The position numbers and the translations under genes are program-made. From JAXJQF01 sp036311285 (GTDB lineage Bacteria; Pseudomonadota; Gammaproteobacteria; Enterobacterales; Succinivibrionaceae), in the NCBI GenBank assembly GCA_036311285.1, contig JAXJQF010000128.1:1-20550 (forward strand): a stretch of 20,550 bases of DNA. Reading direction: 5' to 3'. The notes beneath the pieces were generated by a model. It saw only the letters and a list, made by a program, of their open reading frames with translations, did not search any database and was not told the DNA's origin. Positions 14,740 to 20,550 of this stretch are shown here, piece by piece. The first letter of the stretch is position 1; each line of letters begins with the position of its first letter.

Positions 14740-17181
14740 TTAGATCTTATCTTCCTTGATAGTTTCTGGTTCTGTAGCTTCTACTGATTCTACATTTTCC
14801 ATAACACTAGCACCAGAATATTCAACTTCAAACTTAACTTCGTCAACCGCGTTGATTTCTTCTTGAGCTTCAACAGCTAATGCATCACCAGATTCAATAG
14901 CTTCTTCTAAAGCCTTTTCTAAAGCATCTTCAACTGAAACATTTGGATCAAAATCTAATTGATCTTCAATTTTTTCTTCAGTTTCTACAACTACATCTGC
15001 TTCATCAGCAACTGTTTCTGCTGCAACAACTTCAGCACCCTCTTCAGCCTTTTCAACTTTATCGTTTACTTCTACAACTACAGGAGGTTCAATTAAAGCC
15101 TTAATTGATAACTTAATTCTGTTTTGCTTATCAATTTGAAGAACCTTAACATTAACTTCTTGACCTTCAGACAAATAACAACATACATCCTTAACGCGTT
15201 CATGAGCAATTTCAGAGATATGAACTAAACCGTCCTTACCTGGTAAAATATTAACGAATGCACCAAAATCAGTTAACTTAATAACTTTACCAGTATATAC
15301 GCCACCAATTTCAACTTCTGCTGTTAAAGCTTCAATTCTCTTGATAGCTTCCTTCGCCTTAATACCATCAGTAGCTGCAATCTTAACTGTACCATCATCT
15401 TCTAAGTCAATTACTGTACCAGTTTCTTCTGTTAATGCTCTGATTGTAGCACCACCTTTACCGATTACATCCTTAATCTTATCTGGATTAATCTTAATTG
15501 TATGAATTCTCGGAGCATAATCAGAGATTTCAGTCTTAGGAGCAGGAATAGCCTTATTCATTACAGATAAAATATGCATTCTAGCTTCATGAGCTTGCTT
15601 TAATGCAACCTGCATGATTTCCTTTGTGATACCTTCAATCTTGATATCCATTTGTAACGCAGTAACACCTTCAGTAGTACCAGCTACCTTAAAGTCCATA
15701 TCACCTAAATGATCTTCGTCACCTAAAATATCTGTTAATACTTGGTATCTTTCACCTTCTTTTACTAAGCCCATTGCAATACCTGCAACTGCTGCCTTAC
15801 ATGGAACACCTGCATCAAATAACGCTAAAGAAGAACCACAAACAGAAGCCATTGAGCTTGAACCGTTTGATTCAGTGATTTCAGATACAACACGAATTGT
15901 ATATGGGAACTCACTCTTAGATGGTAATACCGCTGCTACACCACGCTTAGCTAAACGACCGTGACCAATTTCTCTACGCTTTGGTGAACCTACACGACCA
16001 ATTTCACCTACACAGTATGGTGGGAAATTGTAATGTAATAAGAATCTTTCTGTACGTTCGCCACATAATTCATCGATAATTTGAGCATCTCTTTCACTAG
16101 CTAAAGTACATGTAACCATAGCTTGTGTTTCACCTCTAGTGAATAAAGCACTACCGTGAACTCTTGGTAATAAACCTGTACCTACTGTTAAAGGTCTAAC
16201 CATCTTAGTATTTCTACCATCAATACGAGGTTCACCTGCTAACACACGAGAACGAACGATTTCTTTTTCTAAATGATGGAAATATTCTGCTGCTCTTAAT
16301 TCATTTAATTCTTTTTCATCTGCTTCATACTTAGCTTTTAAAGTTGTGATTACTTCATCTTTAATCGAAGCAACAGTTTCATATCTCTGTAACTTATCAG
16401 TAATTCTGTAAGCGTCACCTAATTTAACTTCAGCTATTTCAGCAATTTCTGCTTTTAATACTGTATCAACTTCAGGTGGAGTCCAATCCCAAGGAGCCTT
16501 ATTAACTTCTTTCGCAAATTCGTTAATGTTATCAATAACTGTCTGCATTTGTTCGTGACCGAACATTACAGCGCCTAACATTGTTTCTTCAGGTAAAATC
16601 TGAGCTTCTGATTCAACCATTAATACTGCTGGCTTAGTACCTGCAACAACTAAGTCTAACTTACTTGTATCTAATTCGCTATTTAATGGATTTAATACAT
16701 ACTTACCATCTATATAACCAACTCTTGCTGCACCAACAGGACCGTTGAAAGGAATACCAGACACAGCTAAAGCTGCACTTGTTCCAATTAATGAAATAAT
16801 ATCTGTTGGGATTTCAGGGTTTGCAGAAACAACTGTTACAATAATTTGAACATCGTTAGTAAAGCCATCAGGGAATAATGGACGAATTGGTCTATCAATT
16901 AAACGAGCAATTAATGTTTCACCTTCACTTGGTCTACCTTCTCGCTTAAAATAACCACCTGGAATTCTACCAGCTGCATATGATCTTTCCTGATAATCTA
17001 CTGTTAAAGGGAAGAAATCACGATCTTCACCAACAGCATCCTTAACACCACAAACTGTTACAAAAACAGAAGTATCATCCATACTAGCCATAACCGCAGC
17101 ATCAGCTTGACGAGCCATAGCACCTGTTTCTAAAGTAATGGTATGCTTACCATACTTAAATTGCTTTACTATAGGTTTCAC
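14740..17181 (-). CDS. pnp: Polyribonucleotide nucleotidyltransferase PNPase with acidic C-terminal extension
   Basis: PNPase is a trimeric phosphorolytic 3'-5' exoribonuclease of mRNA decay. The 813-residue protein starts at GTG (17179-17181), with AAGGTG upstream, and aligns from residue 2 with the E. coli enzyme. It has the first RNase PH domain (FFPLTVDYQER, GRIPGGYFKREGRPSE, DRPIRPLFP), the helical linker, and the second RNase PH domain (FTRGETQA, SPKRREIGHG, SEITESNGSSSMASVCG, LGDEDHLGDMDFKVAG with catalytic Asp residues). The KH domain has IGKGG and the S1 domain has GFVxGKV-like TGKVIKLTDFGAFV. Residues 695-813 are an extra, strongly acidic Glu/Val/Ala-rich tail; E. coli has 711 residues in total. 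Its own promoter and terminator make it monocistronic, though read-through from rpsO is possible. Confidence 0.96.
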   Translation of the reverse strand: MKPIVKQFKYGKHTITLETGAMARQADAAVMASMDDTSVFVTVCGVKDAVGEDRDFFPLTVDYQERSYAAGRIPGGYFKREGRPSEGETLIARLIDRPIRPLFPDGFTNDVQIIVTVVSANPEIPTDIISLIGTSAALAVSGIPFNGPVGAARVGYIDGKYVLNPLNSELDTSKLDLVVAGTKPAVLMVESEAQILPEETMLGAVMFGHEQMQTVIDNINEFAKEVNKAPWDWTPPEVDTVLKAEIAEIAEVKLGDAYRITDKLQRYETVASIKDEVITTLKAKYEADEKELNELRAAEYFHHLEKEIVRSRVLAGEPRIDGRNTKMVRPLTVGTGLLPRVHGSALFTRGETQAMVTCTLASERDAQIIDELCGERTERFLLHYNFPPYCVGEIGRVGSPKRREIGHGRLAKRGVAAVLPSKSEFPYTIRVVSEITESNGSSSMASVCGSSLALFDAGVPCKAAVAGIAMGLVKEGERYQVLTDILGDEDHLGDMDFKVAGTTEGVTALQMDIKIEGITKEIMQVALKQAHEARMHILSVMNKAIPAPKTEISDYAPRIHTIKINPDKIKDVIGKGGATIRALTEETGTVIDLEDDGTVKIAATDGIKAKEAIKRIEALTAEVEIGGVYTGKVIKLTDFGAFVNILPGKDGLVHISEIAHERVKDVCCYLSEGQEVNVKVLQIDKQNRIKLSIKALIEPPVVVEVNDKVEKAEEGAEVVAAETVADEADVVVETEEKIEDQLDFDPNVSVEDALEKALEEAIESGDALAVEAQEEINAVDEVKFEVEYSGASVMENVESVEATEPETIKEDKI

Positions 17182-17226
17182 TCTTTAACACCTTTTCAAA
17201 TTAAACTATTCAATAAAAACTGTTTA

Positions 17227-17255
17227 AGTATAATCTCAACTATAAAAACAAGCAA
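17227..17255 (-). promoter_or_regulatory. Sigma70-type promoter of pnp
   Basis: On the minus strand TTGCTT (17250-17255) is followed after 17 bp by TATACT (17227-17232). It sits directly after the rpsO terminator and about 45 bp before the GTG start. Confidence 0.65.
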
Positions 17256-17256
17256 T

Positions 17257-17283
17257 AAAAAAGGGAGCAAGAATGCTCCCTTT
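17257..17283 (-). terminator. Rho-independent terminator of rpsO
   Basis: AAAGGGAGCA (17260-17269) pairs with TGCTCCCTTT (17274-17283) over a 4-nt loop and is followed by a T run on the minus strand (17257-17262). In E. coli a similar rpsO terminator partially reads through into pnp. Confidence 0.88.
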
Positions 17284-17301
17284 GTGCTAAATATTTTAAA
17301 A

Positions 17302-17571
17302 TTAGCGACGTAAACCTAATTTTACACGTAATTCTTCATAACGCGCAGCATCTTTAGACTTTAAGTAGTCTAACATCTTACGACGTTCTGAAACCATACG
17401 TAATAAACCACGACGGCTGTGGTGGTCTTTCTTGTGAACTTCAAAGTGAGATTGTAAACCGTTGATTTGAGCAGTTAATAATGCGATTTGAACTTCTGGT
17501 GAGCCAGTATCGCCTTCTGAACGAGCATATTCTGCAACGATTGCCTTCTTTTGTTCTGCAGTTAGTGACAT
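17302..17571 (-). CDS. rpsO: 30S ribosomal protein S15
   Basis: S15 binds early to the 16S rRNA central domain and nucleates platform assembly. The 89 residues equal the E. coli length and show TGSPEVQIALLT, the rRNA-contacting KKDHHSRRGLL (about 46-56) and LDYLKSKD. I choose ATG 17569-17571, ten bases after GGAG. A frame to 17583 adds four residues and would place the Shine-Dalgarno sequence inside the gene. The gene has its own promoter, a folded leader that can form an autoregulatory pseudoknot, and a strong terminator before pnp. Confidence 0.98.
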   Translation of the reverse strand: MSLTAEQKKAIVAEYARSEGDTGSPEVQIALLTAQINGLQSHFEVHKKDHHSRRGLLRMVSERRKMLDYLKSKDAARYEELRVKLGLRR

Positions 17572-17633
17572 AATTTTCTCCAAATAGAAAAAGTTTAAAA
17601 TTCACCAATAGCCGATCACTAATTCAGCTACGG
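17562..17633 (-). promoter_or_regulatory. S15 autoregulatory pseudoknot in the rpsO leader
   Basis: On the minus strand the leader forms a 10-bp stem (17624-17633 with 17605-17615, one bulged U, two G-U pairs) with the 8-nt loop AUUAGUGA (17616-17623). Seven of these loop bases, UUAGUGA, are perfectly complementary to UCACUAA at codons 2-4 of rpsO (17562-17568). This gives an H-type pseudoknot that encloses the ribosome binding site. A G-U next to a G-C pair near the loop resembles the G-U/G-C motif S15 recognises in 16S rRNA. E. coli rpsO is controlled by such a pseudoknot. Confidence 0.65.
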
Positions 17634-17648
17634 TACCAAAGTGTGATA

Positions 17649-17676
17649 ATTATACAAAAATTAGAAAATTATTCAA
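17649..17676 (-). promoter_or_regulatory. Sigma70-type promoter of rpsO
   Basis: On the minus strand TTGAAT (17671-17676) is followed after 16 bp by consensus TATAAT (17649-17654). The predicted start near 17642 leaves a leader of about 70 nt that holds the pseudoknot stem. Confidence 0.7.
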
Positions 17677-17686
17677 CAAATAATCT

Positions 17687-18220
17687 CTATTTTATTCTTC
17701 CACGACTAGAGCCTTTAGTATTAGAAACTCCTCCGATACTCATACCAATTAGTGATGAGATTGTATAAGCATGACATATAGCCCCTGCTAATGCGTCAGC
17801 AGCATCAGCTTGAGGTGTTCCACTTAAATGCAAAGTACTAGTTACCATCGCTTGAACCTGTGCTTTCTGAGCATTACCATAACCAACAACAGCTTGCTTT
17901 ATTTGACGAGCACTGTATTCATATACAGGTACATTATTTTTTACTGCTGCACATATCGCTGCCCCTCTTGCTTGACCTAGCTTTAAAGCACTCATTACAT
18001 TCTTTGATAAAAACACTTCTTCAATAGCCAAATAATCTGGCTTAAACTCTGAAATAATTTCATACACTCCATCAAAGATCTGTCCAAGTTTTAACGACAA
18101 TCTATCACCAGAGGTTCTAATACATCCAGATGCAATATAAGTACATTGATTATTAAAGAAGTTAATAACTCCATAACCTGTAACTCTTGAACCTGGGTCA
18201 ATACCTAATATAACCGCCAT
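17687..18220 (-). CDS. ruvC: Holliday junction resolvase RuvC
   Basis: RuvC is the dimeric endonuclease that cuts Holliday junctions during recombinational repair with RuvAB. The 177 residues begin MAVILGIDPGSRVTGYG and carry all four catalytic acids: Asp8, Glu67 (AIEEVF), Asp139 and Asp142 (QADAADALA). The SALKLGQARG helix is also present. The length is normal (E. coli 173). A TATAAT at 18239-18244 gives a leader of only about a dozen bases, with a weak GGATG signal. ruvA and ruvB are not adjacent, unlike in E. coli. It is 115 bp from rpsO. Confidence 0.96.
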   Translation of the reverse strand: MAVILGIDPGSRVTGYGVINFFNNQCTYIASGCIRTSGDRLSLKLGQIFDGVYEIISEFKPDYLAIEEVFLSKNVMSALKLGQARGAAICAAVKNNVPVYEYSARQIKQAVVGYGNAQKAQVQAMVTSTLHLSGTPQADAADALAGAICHAYTISSLIGMSIGGVSNTKGSSRGRIK

Positions 18221-18496
18221 ACTACATCCAAACTAAAAATTATACTCGTAAGTGTATGATAACATTTTATTAATAGGTTGTGAACACATAGACTTGTAGA
18301 AGACAAAGCTTCCTGCTTCAACCACTACTGCATTAGTTACGATGATACGTAACTCAATGTATTACACAGTGTCAACAGAAGTTTAGTTAGGGCTATTTCA
18401 TCCCTACTGTATATTTAGTTTTACTCTACTTCAAAAACTATAAAATATCGTCATTCTAAGAATTTTAGTAAATTTTTGTACATATATTACAATTAC
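18221..18496. other. Gene-free stretch between ruvC and the hipBA repeats
   Basis: This stretch holds the likely ruvC -10 (18239-18244, minus strand). It also has a 7-bp hairpin AGTTACG-atgata-CGTAACT (18335-18354), extendable by CATT/AATG across a bulge, and a small TAGGG/CCCTA stem near 18390-18411. There is no coding frame I would call. It is slightly less AT-rich than the other spacers, so it could be remnant sequence, but I cannot identify a source. Confidence 0.4.
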
Positions 18497-18663
18497 GATA
18501 CTGTTCAGTAACAAAAACTTCACATATATTCAATTTAAGTCTATACTGATACCAATCGGGAACAAAATATTCATATTTATATAATTTAAGTTAATTTGAT
18601 ACCGATCGGAAACATATATTCATAGTTATACAACTTTAGACTAAATTGATACTTAACGGGATC
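18497..18663 (+). repeat. Four operator-like direct repeats, 50-bp period, before hipB
   Basis: Four 16-bp words start at 18497 (GATACTGTTCAGTAAC), 18548 (GATACCAATCGGGAAC), 18598 (GATACCGATCGGAAAC) and 18648 (GATACTTAACGGGATC). Each is an imperfect palindrome (GATACC-N-GG-A-C). The intervening AT-rich spacers are also similar, so the unit is about 50 bp. A TATAAT at 18580-18585 lies between copies 2 and 3, with its -35 position inside copy 2. Copy 4 ends 15 bp before the hipB ATG. This is the expected layout for operators of an autorepressing HipB. Confidence 0.7.
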
Positions 18664-18678
18664 AAAAAGAGGTTTTAG

Positions 18679-18909
18679 ATGAATAACCAAGATTTAACAA
18701 CAATGGAAGATATAGGAAAAATAATACGGGATACTCGTAAAGAACAAGGTCTTACGCAAGAAGAACTTGCAGGTATATCAGGTACAGGTCGACGTTTTAT
18801 TAGTGATCTTGAAAACGGGAAAAATAGCATCCAAACTGGTAAGTTATTACTAGTAATAAAAGCCCTTGGATTGAATTTACATATTTTCAATAAATGGATG
18901 AATAAGTAA
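18679..18909 (+). CDS. hipB: HipB-type antitoxin, Xre-family repressor
   Basis: HipB binds operator DNA as a dimer, represses its own operon and holds HipA inactive. The 76-residue protein is a single Xre helix-turn-helix: IGKIIRDTRKEQGLTQEELA leads into the GISGTGRRFISDLENGK recognition region (about 33-49), and LLLVIKALGLNL closes the domain. It is shorter than E. coli HipB (88 residues) and lacks most of the C-terminal tail. GAGG lies eight bases before the ATG. The TAA stop overlaps the ATG of hipA by one base (TAATG), so the two are translationally coupled. Four operator-like repeats precede it. Confidence 0.88.
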   Translation: MNNQDLTTMEDIGKIIRDTRKEQGLTQEELAGISGTGRRFISDLENGKNSIQTGKLLLVIKALGLNLHIFNKWMNK

Positions 18910-20159
18910 TGACAGATGTATTAAATGTATATTTAAAAAATAAGTTTGCGGGATGCTTAAGTTACAACAATGGCGAGTTGTCTTTTCAATACGATAAAAA
19001 TTATTTAGCTAACAATAATAATTTTCCTCTTTCAGCTAGTTTACCTCTAAGTGAAAGTATTTTTAATGATAACATAGTTAGACCATTCTTTGATGGTTTA
19101 TTGCCCGAAGATGTTGCAAGAACACAAATAGCAAGAATATTGAAAACAGATAGTAGAAATACATTTGCTTTAATAAAAATAATTGGTGCTGATTGCGCCG
19201 GAGCAATCTCCGTACAATCTCAAAATGTTAAATTACAAGATCTGTCAAATCCAAAATACAAATACATCGAAGACGAAGAAGCATATAATATTCTTAGCTC
19301 ACTAAAAGTAAGACCTTTATATATCGGAGAGGATGATTTTAGGATATCAGGAGCTGGTGCACAAGAAAAATTAATAGCATGTATTATCAACAACAAATTA
19401 GCACTACCATTAAACGGAACACCTTCAACACACATTATAAAACCTAATATTGAAGGATATAAAGATACAGTTTTTAACGAACTTTTCTGCATGAAATTAG
19501 CTAAAGCTTGTGGATTGAATGCCCCAGTATGTTTTATAAAAACTATAAACGATAAAAATTTCTACGTTGTTGAAAGATATGATCGAGAAAAAAACGACGA
19601 ATTATGGACAAGAATACACCAAGAAGATTTTTGCCAAATATTAAATATCTTACCGGAAAACAAATACGAAAGTGACGGTGGCCCAAATCTGAAGTCATGC
19701 TTCGAACTTTTGGATAAACTAAAAGTAGCAGCTACTAGCAAAATAGCTTTTATTGATTTAGTTATTTTCAACTATCTCATAGGAAATGGTGATGCGCATG
19801 CCAAAAACTTCTCTATTCTTTATAAAAACGATATTCCAATGTTAGCTCCTTGCTATGATTTAATGTGCACAGCAATTATGGCTCCTTACTATGATAAACA
19901 TAAAATGGCGATGAAATTATGTGCGAAAAAATATTTTATGAGTAGAGTAAAACGTGACAATTTTGCAAAATTATCAGAAATTTCAGGTTATAGAGCAGAT
20001 TTTATTCTAAAAAGATTAGACATAATGTCTGCAAAAATAGGTAAAGAAGCCAATAAACTTGCTAATGTTCTAAATTCAACTACAGATACTCAATCAGATG
20101 TTTACTGTTCTATAATTAAAATAATAGAAAAACATGTTTCTATGGTACAAAAGAAATAA
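18909..20159 (+). CDS. hipA: HipA-type Ser/Thr kinase toxin
   Basis: HipA kinases phosphorylate aminoacyl-tRNA synthetases (GltX in E. coli) and cause growth arrest and persistence. The 416 residues include the N-terminal subdomain-1 with FFDGLLPE (60-67). The autophosphorylated P-loop-like segment RISGAGAQEKL has Ser147 in the place of E. coli Ser150. THIIKPN (174-180) holds the ATP-binding Lys and ERYDR is at 222-226. The catalytic loop NGDAHAKNFS has Asp295 and the metal-binding YDLM has Asp317. All key residues are present, so the kinase looks active. There is no separate Shine-Dalgarno sequence; initiation is coupled to hipB. The target cannot be read from sequence. Confidence 0.9.
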   Translation: MTDVLNVYLKNKFAGCLSYNNGELSFQYDKNYLANNNNFPLSASLPLSESIFNDNIVRPFFDGLLPEDVARTQIARILKTDSRNTFALIKIIGADCAGAISVQSQNVKLQDLSNPKYKYIEDEEAYNILSSLKVRPLYIGEDDFRISGAGAQEKLIACIINNKLALPLNGTPSTHIIKPNIEGYKDTVFNELFCMKLAKACGLNAPVCFIKTINDKNFYVVERYDREKNDELWTRIHQEDFCQILNILPENKYESDGGPNLKSCFELLDKLKVAATSKIAFIDLVIFNYLIGNGDAHAKNFSILYKNDIPMLAPCYDLMCTAIMAPYYDKHKMAMKLCAKKYFMSRVKRDNFAKLSEISGYRADFILKRLDIMSAKIGKEANKLANVLNSTTDTQSDVYCSIIKIIEKHVSMVQKK

Positions 20160-20274
20160 ACGCTTTTAAAATTTTAAGAGAACAAATAAATAGTAATTAG
20201 CTAAAACGAAAATTCGTATAAACTCTTAATAACTTCTAACTTAAATTTATTTAATAAGGCAGATGAAGAGTCAA

Positions 20275-20350
<76 letters not shown>

Positions 20351-20355
20351 ATGAC

Positions 20356-20431
20356 TGGTGGTCGCTATAGGGATCGAACCTATGACCTCCTCCTTGTAAG
20401 GGAGATGCTCTCCCAGCTGAGCTAAGCGACC
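20356..20431 (-). tRNA. tRNA-Val(TAC), copy 2
   Basis: A 76-nt tRNA with encoded CCA. The acceptor is GGTCGCT/AGCGACC. The anticodon loop CTTACAA gives anticodon TAC. It is identical over its whole length to the copy at 20470-20545, 114 bp upstream on the minus strand. Confidence 0.97.
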
Positions 20432-20469
20432 ACATATTTCATCATATTGAAAAGTATGTAAGAATCTCA

Positions 20470-20545
20470 TGGTGGTCGCTATAGGGATCGAACCTATGAC
20501 CTCCTCCTTGTAAGGGAGATGCTCTCCCAGCTGAGCTAAGCGACC
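20470..20545 (-). tRNA. tRNA-Val(TAC), copy 1
   Basis: Identical to the tRNA-Val at 20356-20431, with encoded CCA. It is the first visible member of a minus-strand tRNA operon. The promoter and any further tRNAs would lie beyond the right edge of the window. Confidence 0.97.
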
Positions 20546-20550
20546 ACATA

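Noticed and set aside
18497..18663. CRISPR-like array
   Set aside because: The repeated words are degenerate, the spacers are similar to each other rather than unique, and no cas genes are present; operators before hipB explain it better.
20160..20230. Terminators for hipA and for the tRNA operon
   Set aside because: Only short AT palindromes (around 20164-20181 and 20207-20218) with tiny loops are present; not strong enough to call.

Overview
The window is a stretch of an AT-rich gammaproteobacterial chromosome; the GC content looks to be roughly one third by eye. Three things support this. First, the proteins are very close to the enterobacterial/pasteurellal versions of FtsH, DnaK, PNPase, GreA and RlmE. 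Second, the order tRNA-Leu(GAG)-secG-glmM-folP-ftsH-rlmE, with yhbY divergent and greA convergent to yhbY, is the classical gammaproteobacterial arrangement. Third, most tRNAs carry an encoded CCA. Low GC and long AT-only spacers suggest a host-associated lineage. I cannot name the genus from sequence alone.

Layout. Positions 1-123 are the right end of an ISL3-type insertion sequence, followed by about 570 bp without a gene but with several DnaA-box-like words. From 696 to 6771, on the minus strand, lie tRNA-Leu, secG (own promoter), glmM, folP, ftsH and rlmE; the last four read as one operon driven from a promoter at about 6812-6840. yhbY (plus) and greA (minus) converge on two back-to-back terminators. 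greA has a hairpin plus U-tract between its presumed promoter and its ribosome binding site. From 8656 to 12546 is the heat-shock operon grpE-dnaK-dnaJ, with sigma32-like promoters in front of both grpE and dnaK. On the plus strand bamE overlaps a gene for an unrecognised lipoprotein. A 90-residue unrecognised protein, pnp, rpsO and ruvC follow on the minus strand, each with its own signals. The rpsO leader can fold into an S15-type autoregulatory pseudoknot. A hipB-hipA toxin-antitoxin pair (plus strand) is preceded by four operator-like repeats at a 50-bp period. The window ends with tRNA-Lys(CTT) and two identical tRNA-Val(TAC) genes on the minus strand.

How it works together. Nearly everything is core machinery: protein export (SecG, BamE), membrane protein quality control (FtsH), the first committed step to UDP-GlcNAc (GlmM), folate (FolP), ribosome maturation (RlmE, YhbY, S15), transcript proofreading (GreA), chaperones, RNA decay (PNPase) and Holliday junction resolution (RuvC). 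The accessory parts are the IS end and hipBA. The most distinctive signals are regulatory: the 50-bp-spaced hipBA operators, the rpsO pseudoknot, the greA leader attenuator and the paired heat-shock promoters. Also notable are low-complexity C-terminal extensions on SecG, PNPase and FtsH. I did not find a clearly new multi-gene system here.
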